Positions 13,340-25,500 of a stretch of DNA of 64,000 nucleotides are shown piece by piece. Origin of the DNA: Baylisascaris procyonis (lineage: Eukaryota > Nematoda > Chromadorea > Rhabditida > Ascarididae). The first letter of the stretch is position 1. The number at the start of each line of letters is the position of its first letter. The notes under the pieces are model-generated. The model was not told where the DNA came from, did not search any database, and saw only the letters and a list, made by a program, of their open reading frames with translations. Location of the stretch: NCBI GenBank assembly GCA_037389465.1, contig JAZARR010000179.1, forward strand, positions 2,576,501 to 2,640,500, written 5' to 3'. The translations under genes were made by a program, and so were the position numbers.

Positions 13340-16300
13340 TTCAGAAATCGAACTTCAGAAAAAAAAACACTAGCGGCTTTGAATGCAGTCCAACATGGAA
13401 TACTCTCATTTCACATGTGCCCCCAAAGACTGCACAATAAATTCGGTGTTGTGTTGTCATCGAAATTCTCATTAATTTTCGAGCAGTATTAATTTTTTAT
13501 GTATATATATAAGAACGACAATCAAGCAATCAGCCAACCAACCAATACGTCGTGAATAAACTTTCTTTTTTTTACGCGGAATGACGCATATATTTGCAAA
13601 AGAATTGTTGTCGTTGATGATATGTTTCGGGGAATTATGGATTATCGGAGCGAAAGAACGAATTTTTTTTTTTTGAAGCATAATTCAAAGAATAAATGAC
13701 AAAATTGAAAATGGTGGGAAGCAATTGCGATCTAAATCAGGATAAGCCTCATTCAGGATAAAGGCTTTTATCGTTTTAGCGAATCCCTCTATATCGCCTT
13801 CATTAACCGGCTGCTATGATTGAGATCTTTTTCAATGCTTTGCTCACAGCAATATCCTTTCGATGAGGAAGCAAAGCTTCGTCCATAAGAAAGAAAGGAA
13901 TCTTTCTAAATGTATTTGAGGCGGTAAGACGACAATGAAAACGGAAAATTAATAAAATATGGGTATATATAAACGAATGCGAATTTAGTAACAGTCAAGA
14001 AGATATTCTATGAGTGAATTAAATATCGCTCATCTGAAATTTATGAATATTTATACTTATATTGAGTTTCAATCAACAAAACTGCAATTATAAATCTACA
14101 AATAAAAGTGAAGAATTTGATAGTTGATAATGAATTCAACAAAGTTTTTTATAGACAACAATTTCGTTGACTGATCTCATTTCTCATCCACTAGCACACT
14201 TTTAACAATACTGTGATGCATTTACGTCACTGACGCATGCGTCATGATATCTTTGAACCTTGTGTTGTGAGTGTCGTTGATAGAAACATGGTATGGCGCA
14301 AATGTCCTGACACGGTCGCAATCGCTCCATTGCATTTCGCACATCCCATTCTGCTGTCCGATGATGAGCGTGGACGTAACAATGAAGGTACAAGGATGGT
14401 GATGTAGTTAGGATATTGACGCATGAGTCATCCATCACAAAACTAAGGCTTGTGTTATGAGCATCGATGATAGAAACATGCTATGGCGCAAATGTCGGGG
14501 AACAATCTATTACACTCCCGTCTATGCGATTCTACAATTGGTTGAGGAAGATGAATATGCTCTAATAGAGGGCAAGTGATGCTCATTTTGTCGTATGTGC
14601 AGTAAAATCAGCCAAATCGATGAGATGAAAACGAGAAAGAAATCAAAGCAACAAATGCATCATTGATGTGAGTAAATTGAGTGCTCGATGTAGATGTGAG
14701 ATGTGATTACATATGGGAGGAAAGAGATAGAAAAGGGATTAGAAGTTGAATTTGTACGTCGATAGAGAGTGGAAAAATGAGCGAATAGAGACGAAGGTTA
14801 ATGATAGAGAACGAGAAAAGATAAAATAAACACAAAACATAATAGCTTAGAATGAAACAGCAATCGGCAATGAATGCATAAAAAATAGTCTAGAAAATCT
14901 TTTACTTAAGATGCAATCGAAAAAAAAGAAATGCTAGAGCGGAACATTTCATGAGATTTATAATTCAACGCTTTCATTTTATTTTCATTTTTTAATATTG
15001 AAATATTATTTAATATGTGAAATGAATATTTTATTAAATTATTTTTATTGTTGATAAAAAAGAAATTAACGAAAGGAAAATGAGCGATAAAGGCGGAAGA
15101 TGTGAATGCCATTTCACATAGATAATAAGCATTAAAATTATAGCTAAAATGGAAATTTTGAAATTCCCACAAATATGCAGCAGTGATTTTAGCACGACAC
15201 GAATTTAAATTTTCAACGACATGAACATATGTAATGCCTCATAGTTTAAGGTAGCGTCATAAAATAATAAATTGTTCGTTAAATTTTTGAATGTCATTTT
15301 TTACTTCAGAAAGCGGAAGTACTAAACAAGGATTCTTGGTAAAACCAAATTATCTGAGGTTAGAAGCATTGCTACAATACATTTTATGTATAACACAACA
15401 GATGTGAAATTTCATAAATGCATCAATATTCAAGCGATAATCGTCAGAAACGATCACCATACTAAATTCCATTTATGTTTGAGTAAATAGGCTAAAGAAA
15501 ATGACCATATATTGTAATAACAATTTGAAAACAATCTCCCACACTAAAATACGTGTTTTAGACGATTTTATCACTGATGTGCTAGAAAATGGGTTAGAGA
15601 ATAATATAGTCACATGAGGCGAGGAGAGCAAATTTTAGACTTAAGAAAAAATTACTTAAATAATATAAATAATTTGCAAAAATAACATTTTTCAAAGCCA
15701 GATTGCACTACTGGTTCAGATATAACGGTATAAAAGTGCAGTTAAAAAATACCCAATGTATTCCACTTTATTTTGCATGCAACATTCGGAAACTTTGCAA
15801 AGTTCAGTATAATTTGATGAGATGTTCTATTTCACGTATAAAAGAATGCAAATAAATGCAATAGCTATTATTGCACGAATTGTGGATGAAATTGAACTCA
15901 TCTTATTTGGATGTGATGAAATGAACACAAAAAAAAAATGAAATAAAGCATAAACGAGCTGAAGCGCACTAAATTTAGAGGATTGTCATGCGATATTGGG
16001 AATGTTAAATTAGTTCAGTGAAAGAACCACTGTAGTGCGATCGATGCCCATGAATAATCACATGCATTTTAAATAAACTTCAATCTATCGTCGTTATAAA
16101 AATAATCAAAGAGAGAAATTCTTTTACTTGAAATTTTTATTTATACCACTCAATTTTTAGATTTATTTCACATTCGTCTATACCATCTTTTGTGTATTTT
16201 ACATTTTCTTTTCGTTCTGCATTCAATTATATCGTATTTTTACGTTTTATTATTCTTTATTCTTGATTATATTTTATTCCCGCATTTTATTTTACATAAT

Positions 16301-16570
16301 ATTATTTTCCATTTCTGTAATAAATTCATTCACTCAAACAGATATTAAGAAATGATTGAGTGTGGCGACAGGAAACTTTTAAAAAGGAAATACAAACAAA
16401 AAAGTGTGTCAGCAATGCTGTCACAAAATAAGCTTTTGCATTCTGCTCATCTCATCAGCCAATTTTGTTAGATTTATTTTATTTATTTATTCATTTTAAC
16501 GTCCCGAGGTAGGAAAACATTCGAAGTAGGTAAGCATAAACGAAAAAGATTAGCAAAAACTTTCATAAAG
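13340..16570. other. Spacer with the 14.2-14.5 kb repeat pair
   Basis: AT-rich. No coding evidence outside the GC-richer repeat block. Confidence 0.5.
14232..14496. repeat. Diverged direct repeat pair of about 75 bp
   Basis: Copies at 14232-14306 and 14418-14496 share GACGCATG, then CTTGTGTT, and most strongly the tract GATAGAAACATG.TATGGCGCAAATGTC. The 110 bp between them are unrelated. The block is GC-richer than its flanks and is probably part of an old dispersed repeat. Confidence 0.7.
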
Positions 16571-16579
16571 CTACAACTT

Positions 16580-17310
16580 AGGCGAAATGACATTTAATAC
16601 GTAAAATCAGTGACAGAATTAAATCGAAACGACTCAGCGTCAGCTATATAGCTGAAGGAATGAGTGCAATAACGATATCGGCTGGAAGCAAATTCCAGAC
16701 TCATACGACGAGGGACTGAAAACTATGCAAAACATTGTTTGAATTGCAACATCTTTTGGCGAACTGAAATTGACGTGCACGTCGACTACAGGGGGGGGGG
16801 GGGGAACTGAAATATTTCCGAGAGTGGGATGTCAGAAAAAATCAATTCAAAATTAAGCACGCGTTATTCCAGCGATTCCGCGTTGAAAAGTTTCGGCCTG
16901 GTACTGTATGGACCAAGACAAATTTCGCAGAAAGCAATGCTAGTGAAACTGGTGCATTCTCTAGCAACCTGGTATCAGAAGCAAATAAAAGGACCACACA
17001 GGAGTGCACTATTTCAAAATGGGCTAACAGAGTGCAATAAAGGCATTTCGATAATGCTCAATACATTAGAGGTGTAAAGCGTTGAGAATGTAATAAATAC
17101 GAAAAAATATCTGAAAAAGAATAATGACGTCATCATATTCTGTGACGATTGATTCAATTGTTCTCAGCCACCTTTTGAATGTATTGCATGATGTTTCGTC
17201 TAGTGCTATCGTTGTCCTTATGAACCATTCAAAATTTCGCTTAGCAAAAGCGCATTAAAGCAATGTCATGTCTGCTTAGATGCCCATATATGCACATATG
17301 TCTCCACATT
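16580..17310 (-). pseudogene. 3' end of a decayed CR1-like LINE (reverse transcriptase C-terminus)
   Basis: On the minus strand, PILK-stop-CTPVWSFYLLLI near 16978-17030 matches the common slvRPiLEYcsPVWsPy block after the polymerase palm. WNLLPADIVIA at 16666-16698, then SRFDLILSL, matches the C-terminal WNsLP.dIV.a.s...Fk..L motif of CR1/jockey-type ORF2. Frames shift and contain stops. A run of 14 G (16791-16804) sits between the two blocks. The upstream polymerase domain is not seen, so it looks 5'-truncated, as is usual for LINE insertions. Confidence 0.55.
16791..16804. repeat. Homopolymer of 14 G
   Basis: The longest G run in the window, placed inside the LINE 3' relic. Confidence 0.95.
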
Positions 17311-17319
17311 TATCTAGTA

Positions 17320-19255
17320 GTTTCAGTTCCGGAACTACTAAAATTAAATTAAAGATATGAGCTTTTGTGGATACAATTTTCATCTAGTGATGACCTATTA
17401 AATCGGATTACCTGCTAATCCCTAGGTTTTAAAGAAAGGTTCTCGATGTTAAAATATGTGAAAGAAATTATAAGTACTTTACATTGGTCGCTCTTTCTAT
17501 TTTCTATCGTTTAGGTTGCAAAAAAGACGATTTTTTCAAAGAAGATTGATATCAGCGATTGGATTAATTGGAATAGAATATGATAGCGTTATTCCTTTTC
17601 CTCAATTACTTTCTAGTACTTTGCGAAACTGAGTGATGAAATGGGTAGAACGCATGAGTTCATTTTGTGGCAGTTCCTTGATTCTCATCTTTACTTGCAT
17701 TTCGTTTTGGTAAGTTTACTTCCGCAAAAAAACATATCGAAAAAATTAGTCTTTTTTTAAAAGATTTTAACGATTAATGAACGGTTAATATTGCTGGACT
17801 TTCATAAATATACTACAGTAATCGATATCTGCATTATATTTAATCGCTTATATTTAAGAATTATGCTTCGCATAGAATCTCTCTTAGAAATGTTTTAAGT
17901 TCCAAGAATTTAAATTTTATCGATTATACTAGTGCATCATCCACGTTAATCGATCTTTGAATCAGAAATGAACAAATGAATCAAGAATAATGCGAAACAT
18001 AACGATTCACAATGTATCCGCATAAAAACTTGCAAATAGCAATGTGATCAATAGTATGTTCAATGTGACCACTGTGGCATAACATAACGTGACCTATCTT
18101 CCGCCTAAATAAAACGTATGTGATCTAAATTCGTGGTTGAATATAAAAATGAAAAATTTTAAGTTGTAAAAATGTTGAAAATAAATAATTTATATTCAGT
18201 CTATTGTTGAAAGCCGCAAAACGCATCCGAAATTCAGGCTGAGGCAGATGAAAGAGGAGATAGATCGAACAAAACATAACACAAAAAAGTCTTTACAAAT
18301 GCCGGCTTCGACTATTAAAGCAGCCATAATTTTAGCGATAATGCACTGCAGCGCCGACTGCAGTGCAATAAAAACGCTAATGCCACGTTACCCAGCATTT
18401 AGAAATATTTTTTCATTACTTTATCATACGGGGACCGTATTTTCAAGATGTTGACTTCTCAACGTTATTTTCATTTTATTTCCGCTTTATCTCATATCAG
18501 TTTCCCTGATAATACAAAAAGGATAATGCGACTGCATATACAGCAACATTTTCTTGCATAAGCTCATTGCGGGATTTATACGGGTCAATGGTTTTGCACC
18601 ATTCTAGGTGATTTGCATGCACGATTTGGTAGTAGAAGAAACATATTCCCTTTCGAAGCGATTCTAGCATGAGGTGAACAAACCGGAAAAGAACCATGAG
18701 TGGCCGCTGATTCTCAAAATGGTAGTGATTTCCTTCTAGAGCGATTTATATGTCAACGTCGTCAGGATAGCCTAAATTGTTCTGAAAGTAAGAGTAAACC
18801 ATTAACGCATTGCTTCCTATAAATTTCACCTTCAACAGTAAGACTTTTGGGAGGTGAAACTCAGCCACTTAACAGACGTCAATACACTAAAATGAGGCAG
18901 AAGAAGTTTTCGACGTTTGCAACGACAAAACAACTATGCAGAAGAGGTGTGCAATAAGTGTGCACTATGAGTGCAGCAAATAAGCACACAAGAAGATTGC
19001 ACGAGTTGCAAGAACGATTCGCATATTTGTATGAGTCAGAGATGAACGAAAAATAAAACACGAAATTGCATCGAACGAATTGCGAAACGTGCATATTGCA
19101 TAGTCATTGCATTGCAAAGTTTTTTTTTTTTTGAAGGACATTACATCGTCTAATGTATCGTGAGCACATTCGCTGAGCTATGAAACTGCATACACTTTAA
19201 ACCACAGCGGAGTTATATGAAGACAGTGATAGAGGATGTTTGTTGATTTGACGAA
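17320..19255. other. Spacer with weak exon-like pieces
   Basis: Minus 18497-18749 is open for 83 codons (GICFFYYQIVHANHLEWC), and a minus acceptor CGTTTTATTTAG near 18110 leads to open frames. Neither has a known family. Confidence 0.35.
18332..18380. repeat. Composite inverted repeat
   Basis: Inner arms TGCACTGCAG (18342-18351) and CTGCAGTGCA (18358-18367), outer arms TTAGCG and CGCTAA, with small internal loops. Confidence 0.85.
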
Positions 19256-19260
19256 GTTTA

Positions 19261-19318
19261 ATAATAAGTAATAACAAACAATAAATGATAATAAACAATA
19301 ATAAGTAATAATGAATAA

Positions 19319-19377
<59 letters not shown>

Positions 19378-19391
19378 CAAATAATAATAAA
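19261..19391. repeat. (AAT)n microsatellite
   Basis: Perfect AAT core at 19320-19373, flanked on both sides by imperfect ATAATAA-like units. Confidence 0.97.
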
Positions 19392-19465
19392 TGTTTGATA
19401 GTCAGTGAAACTTCATTTCAGTCATTCGACAATGGTTGTCATATAAGTCTGAGTGAGGTTAGTAG

Positions 19466-19530
19466 TGGGATTTGACCTGAGACTATAAATTATGTATTCG
19501 TGCCCCTGCACCGCCCTAACTAATATTGGA
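19466..19530 (-). repeat. Second tRNA-like fragment, opposite strand
   Basis: On the minus strand AGTCTCAGGTCAAATCCCAC resembles a tRNA 3' half with a B box (consensus GGTTCGAATCC). It lies about 100 bp from the Thr-like relic and points the other way. The match is short and may be chance. Confidence 0.2.
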
Positions 19531-19613
19531 TCTAATGAGGCTATTAGCGTTGAATACTCATCAGTTGTGCCACCTTAGTATTATCTTTATTGGTGGCCTA
19601 AGCATAAATAATG

Positions 19614-19688
19614 GTCAACACTAGCGACAGCTAGTAGAGCGTCTGTTTACTAAACAGAAAGTCACGGATTCTAACTCAGCAGACGATG
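19614..19688 (+). repeat. tRNA-like (Thr-type) relic, possibly SINE head
   Basis: The segment holds AGCTAGTAGAGCGTCTG, close to a tRNA D-arm and A box. A perfect 5-bp anticodon stem TCTGT/ACAGA follows with a 7-base loop TTACTAA (anticodon ACT by position; nematode tRNA-Thr has AGT in a similar arm). Then comes a weak B box GGATTCTAACTC. The acceptor and T stems do not pair, so it is not a working tRNA. A tRNA pseudogene or a tRNA-derived SINE fits best. Confidence 0.4.
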
Positions 19689-20604
19689 GTTCAACTACTC
19701 GCCAAATACCCGTTTGTGATCTAAATCTGAGCTAGAGTAAAACTTTGCCTTAACATGGGATGCCACTCATATAATTGTAAGCAGCAATTCTGCTAATAAT
19801 GATAATAAGTTAGGTCGTTAGTGGTGAAAACTTAAATAGTAATGATAAATTGGTGATTCGGCTAATAGTATTTAAAAAGGTTCGTTTAAAATAGTACCAA
19901 AATAAAGAAATAAAAGAATCCTTCTGCTAGGAGCAACTTGCATATGCGCTTTCGACGTTTATCGACCACAAGAATTTTTGGACTCTGTGAGGTATAATCC
20001 ACTGCAAACCGACACGGTCCACATCGAACAGGTTAACCATCCAGTAACTTTAAAATAGAAGTGTATCAGGAGATATCATTAGAAAGGAGAAAAAGAATGG
20101 AGCATTCGATGTGGTGTGAGAACCTCGTTCGGCATCGTCATCACGACTCCAGATTGTGTTAGCACTTCATCGTCACCAACGAAAAAATTATGCAACTATA
20201 GAGGTAAACAGCAAATTTAAATTACCTATAGAAGTAATATACCCCATTACAGGACCGTTGAAAGAGGCCTACGCCATAGCTGCTATGATTTTTAGCAATC
20301 TTATTCAAACTCACTAATTTCTATTTAGAGAACACCACAGATCTACTGCATTGTAGGCCCATCTAAACTGTTTCACAAACCGCTTGTTTTACTTTGCATG
20401 CAATTATGCACTACTTCACATGTCACCCATCTTTATGGTATGTAAGCGGACTCAACAGTTCTGAAACTTACTTCCCAACTTGCAAACTTACTGAAACTTA
20501 AAAAAGCCTTTGTTTGCAGGCAATAAGTTATCGACGAAATTTCGTTAAGTTTTTGCTGGCCGAAATTCTTTGCTAAATACCTTTCTTTCGATTTTTTTTT
20601 TCAG

Positions 20605-20962
20605 TTCCAGTCAACAATTAGCTCTTTCCGAACGTTTCAGATTAGTAATTGCCAAACATCTATAAGCTGGTTTATTTCCAACCGGAACTCGTTTATTTGC
20701 CGGGCTCCTCTGATCGCTAAACGACCAACACGCTTGAAACGTGCTCGGTTTAAACCGAACGTCGGTCGCAACCAGATGTTTTTCTTTCATATACCGATTG
20801 TCATCATTTCATTAAGCAATTCTTTACAGTGAAGCATTCGAACTTTAAAGAATTATACGTGAGCCGAGCTTCTTCGCTGTAATATTTCGGTTTTCGCAGG
20901 ACGCAGCACTACGCTGTAGCATTCGACATCTGAAGAGGCTATGTAAAGATCGGCAGAAGTGA
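20605..20962 (+). CDS. Candidate two-exon 3' end of a gene
   Basis: Acceptor ATTTTTTTTTTCAG precedes 20605. One frame reads SSQQLALSERFRL up to donor GTAATT at 20645. A second acceptor TTTTCGCAG precedes 20900, where DAALRCSIRHLKRLCKDRQK ends at TGA 20960-20962. The phases agree (0 to 0) across an intron of 255 nt. The joined tail would be a basic amphipathic helix. Unknown family. Another frame of the first piece stays open for 80 codons, so the choice is uncertain. Confidence 0.3.
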
Positions 20963-21960
20963 ATGCTGAAGACGAAAGAGCGAGTAATGTGGGTGCAACA
21001 ATGAAGTTCGAAGAAATTCATGCTTTATGGATGAATTAATGTAATGTAATACTTATTTTCCAATAATGATGATAATTTTGAAATTGTTTTATATTTAAAA
21101 AAAATAATTCCTTATATTATAATCGAAGTCATTGTCCTATTTGTTTTTTCAAGAGGAAAAAATATTTTATATTGAGTTAACTCTTCAAATTTTTCCTTAC
21201 TCATTTCTGTTAATTAATTTATCCTACATCAAATTGACAAATCTGTACAATATAATTAATTCCTCTGCTCTTACGATGACAAAGTTAATGAATTTTTCTC
21301 ATTTTTCGTGTTCCTTCTTTTATTCATTTCTCTGTTTTCTTATCTTCCCTGTTTACCGATATGTGGATTTTCAAATTTCATAGTTTTTCTCACAGTTGGC
21401 AAATAACTCCCTAACTTGTTTACTCTTATTTGCATTATTGTTAACAGCTAGACAGCTGCACTTGTCTTTCTACATTTCTTTGTTTTCATATCTCTTTCCT
21501 TCCTGTCAAAGATGTGGTTTAGAAAGCTGTCTATGCCGCATGTCGTCGTAAATAACCATTTGGCCAAAATGGAAAAAGATTTCACTAGTTCACATCATCA
21601 CTATATTGTATGCCATTGTGAATTGCGATGAAAATCAAGGGTTTTAAGCACCAAAATTCACCTTCATCGGCATGAAGTATGTAATAGCAAATGTTTTTAG
21701 TAATGATGTTCGCATTGCTGATGAAACTACAACTAGCCCGTGCACTCCACGCTCTACGGTACGTCTGTGAGGGCGTTTTTGTTGGAGTCGGAAAAGATTA
21801 GTCGCTTTTCTGTTGCTCAATTTTTTGTTCGTTGTGTCAGTTGAACGATTCTATTTGCTTTCTTCCTGGCAAATAGCTGCTTTTTATGAGCATTCAAAAG
21901 GCAGTTGTCTTCGGTCTATGGTTGTGGAAGTAACAAAATTCTAGCCGAAACTTCAGCACT

Positions 21961-22610
21961 ATGGAGCGAAATAAAATTATGCAGCTAGGTGTTAAAAATG
22001 CTCATCTAGAGGAAGCTCTTGCCCGCCAAGGATGAATCATCTCTAGTTTTAGAGGGACCATTGACAACCTCAGCTCGGCACTCAACGATAGGAGTGGGTC
22101 ATCTCAACGGCAAAGGAGGCGCGCAAAAAAATTCTCCTGAGAAGGCTTAATTTGCTCTTGAATAGGTCGAGCTCAAGAAAAAAGAATAATTCTACCTCGT
22201 TATACTCGAAATTACGGAGAACGCAACAATGGAGAGAGACGCCGATGTGGCAAATGAACTTTGCAAAGCAACTAGTACTCTAGGGACTGCAAAGCAACTA
22301 GCATTCTAGGGACAATCATTGACAGAGTATTACGTCATGCGCTCAGCTATAGTGGAAAGACCCGGTCCATGTTATACTTCAAGGACGTTTAAATCCTAGA
22401 TATAATAATTCTAAACATGAATAAAGATAGACTCTTCACTAGACTGCTCCCGTCGCACAAAACATCCACAAGGATCTTGCATTGCGATGAGTCTGAATAG
22501 AAAATGAGTTATGACGGCAATGCTGGATTAATAGGATAGACAAGGGCTGTGTTATATGAATGATGACCTCGAGATTAGAACGAAGGAACAACCAAAGAAA
22601 TAGAGAAATC
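21961..22610 (+). pseudogene. LINE ORF1-like relic
   Basis: An ATG at 21961 opens a frame with a charged helical N-terminus and a stop after 24 codons. Shifted frames continue with FYLVILEITENATMERDADV, then at 22321-22389 DRVLRHALSYSGKTRSMLYF, then a block ending in LLPSHK, and at 22505-22535 MSYDGNAGLI. The order, with an E.......RD segment, then R..R......G..R....F, then N...L..S, is that of the RNA-binding ORF1 protein of CR1-like LINEs. No endonuclease or polymerase follows on this strand, so only the ORF1 part seems to survive. No frame is intact. Confidence 0.45.
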
Positions 22611-22895
22611 GCTAGTTGCGATTGAATAGGGTGAAGGGAAGGATTTTGAGTGCTTGCTGCTCATCCATTTTTTTGTTTGTGACATCAAGCACTACAAGTT
22701 TGCAAAAATTTAGATATTTTGAAAGGGTACAAAAGGTTCTTTAATAATAACTCTTCATTTTATATATTTGAATTTGAGAAAATGATATTTCCTCCAACTA
22801 CAGAGGGCACCATCATGGTCTGGCATTGCCATGTGGTCAAAAAGCAAATTGTTCTTTTTTAAATGCAATCTACTATAATGATTTTATTCTGCAAA

Positions 22896-23024
22896 TTAAA
22901 AACTATCAAAACTACTATAGTACGAAAAATTGCGATAACTTCCCCTCATCGGTAAAATACCACTTTCGATCAGCGACATCAAAGCCGATTTTTTGAGGGC
23001 CACCATTTCGCGAATATCCATATT
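22896..23024 (-). CDS. Candidate terminal exon, unknown protein
   Basis: Minus-strand acceptor TATTGGTCCTCAG is followed in phase 0 by 42 codons and a stop. The sequence begins NMDIREMVALKKSALMSLIE and ends in a Ser/Tyr/Phe-rich tail. Composition is more protein-like than the surroundings. I recognise no domain and found no partner exon. Confidence 0.28.
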   Translation of the reverse strand, partial: NMDIREMVALKKSALMSLIESGILPMRGSYRNFSYYSSFDSF

Positions 23025-23219
23025 CTGAGGACCAATAAAAATATAAGCAAATGCCAAAAACATCCTCGTGAAAAAACGATATTTGCATATCTTACTGAAG
23101 ATTAGATTATTTGCTCTCAACGTGAAGCAATGAAAGATTGAAGGTAATGATTGTCAAGGACGATAAAATTAGCGCATACATTCAACTAATCATTGTACTT
23201 CTAAAGGATTCCAGGGTTG

Positions 23220-23660
23220 AAACCAAAAAAAAATCCGCTGAAAAGGGAGAGTGTCCTGAATGATGCCATTCGCATCCATCGTTTAAGGCACATCACACTT
23301 CGCGGTAAGCGGTGCTAGGAAACCTTCAGTCATGACAATATTCATACTCACTGCTTTTGTCTAATGAAAGAGTCCTTAGTATTTTCATTTCGTTGCAAAA
23401 GCATACTCTCTATCCTTGATGGAAGATCACAGTTTCGAGAATAGTAACGTCGAGGAATCCTGCCACACTGACCACACTTACACCTATAACCTTAAAAGAT
23501 TGCGCCCATTCATTCGAGGAAAGCCCTGAACTGCTGAGAGGCTTCAAGCAGTGTTGTTGAGATGGAAGAAACAGTTAAGCACTAACCCTCTCAGCACTTC
23601 CAGCTGCTGCATGAGCCACAGAAGTGCGTCGCTCTGTTGTTTCGCTCTCACTGAGTAGAC
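23220..23660 (-). other. GC-richer block, possible relic
   Basis: A minus-strand frame gives YRCKCGQCG and then PSRIESMLLQRNE before a stop. It may be the downstream part of the element whose polymerase-like piece is at 24000-24650. Not recognised. Confidence 0.25.
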
Positions 23661-23999
23661 CTCTAATATTCATTTCAGATATACTTATAACGGTTCGATG
23701 TCATTCTTATCGCGTATAACATATTTTCATCTGAGCATATATGGAGTTTTAAATTTAGTCGCAGTCGAGATCCTCTGTTAGAAAGCTCTATTATTATTTG
23801 CATATTAGAGTGAATTAAAATGCATGAAGAAATATTCCGATCACATCAGATCAAATCCTGTACCAACAGCATTTATGAGGGCGAGGCAAAGAATTGTTGG
23901 CACCTATAATTCCTCGCAAATCGTACACAGGCTTTGAGAGTTCTCGAAATCATATGTAGCGCTGCATGGAATGGGAACGTAGCTATCAAACGCTTCTGT

Positions 24000-24650
24000 T
24001 GATCGCATTCGCGCTAAAATAATATTGTAGATCAACGGTGGAAAATGATGAGATAGGGCTGCTTCGCCTAGAATGGAAGTAGAAGTGGGGATGCCCTCTT
24101 CTCCGTGCCGAGAGTCTCAGGAAATCTCAAAGATTCGCACTGAGTGGCCATTGAGTGAAAGAGCATTGTTGTCGGGCTTGAGGTGCATTCAGGGGGCGTA
24201 TACATGGTGCTAAGACTCAAAGCCATCGATATTAGGAAATTAGCGAAGCAACTGTCTTGAACATACAATCTAGGATATGATCATTCACTAAACTAAAGGC
24301 TTTCGAAATGATGACAAGCATCATATGATATTCGTATGATTCATATCGACTAAACTCGTCGGTATATGCAAAGACGTATGAATTCTTCTATGACAATTGT
24401 CACAATGTTTCCGGCGGATCAGGGCAGCTAGCGCTACTATGAACATTGAGTTTTGAAATGTTGGCGTTCCCGCTTTGACAAAGAGTGAAGAAATGACGAA
24501 ATTGAAGTATTGTTGTTTTCACCTGACAGATACTTCGGGGTGGCCTGGTCGACGAGCAAAGTCTACGTGGGGTCAGCACCACTGTAATGCGAGACTAAAT
24601 TGCTTTCGAAAACATTGCTTAAATGACATGACGTCTTCACCTGATATGGA
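24000..24650 (-). pseudogene. Possible second reverse transcriptase relic
   Basis: A minus-strand frame holds ISKAFSLVNDHILDCM (plus coordinates about 24280-24325), close to the polymerase block with D.sKAFd.VnH.iL. Further along, SARRRGHPHFYF sits where RrGvPQGs.lsP.LF would be expected. The rest is broken by stops and I cannot anchor other motifs. The block is richer in G and C than its surroundings. It could be part of another LINE, or chance similarity. Confidence 0.28.
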
Positions 24651-25039
24651 GCGCACGGCCAAACTGATTGATTGCCCTTCTAGATTTCCTCACCTGAATT
24701 TCGAGCTTAGCACTCGTGTTCGATTACCGTATTTCATTTTTCACTAACCTTTTGGCGTAGCATTACTATTGTCTATCATAACGTTCCGCTATTCTTTGGT
24801 AGACTTAGAGGAGAAACACTACTGATATTGTAAATGATATCTGACTGTTTGTTTGTTGCAGTTAAATTTAATGAGTATGCCAATATTCAATGCAAGCCAT
24901 AACTTCTGTATGAAAATCCGAATATTTTCATGCACAATTTTTATATGCTTTTCAGATCCATGTCGATAAATGCTAGAATACGTTCGTCTATATATCCTTC
25001 TTCTTTTCTTTTCTTTTTTTCTTTTGTATATTTCCATCG

Positions 25040-25450
25040 GTTCTCTCCAATAGAACTGTCAACTAAAAGTGTGCATTAAACAATCATTTCTACAGAAATA
25101 GACATGGATTTTGGCCGATGTTTGATTCATTTTTATTTGCCGATTGTCTGTGAAATGCTTTTATTGTAATTCTTCACTTTTTACTTAAAACGGAATTTTG
25201 AAGTACCATTTCACATCGCTAGGAATATTTCTTTTCCTCCAAAACAATTTCCGGATTTTGTAGTTTTTGGAGAACGCGAGAAAAATTTACATCCCATATG
25301 AGAGTTGGTAGTCCGGATTTTCCCTTTGTGAAGAAGGAACAACTATAATCTTTTGGACGTGCGGATCCTTCGATTGGACTGAATCCTTATCCTCTCTGGT
25401 ATAACTTACTTCATCGAATTCATTGGAAAAAACTGTTTGTTTTTCTACTT

Positions 25451-25500
<50 letters not shown>

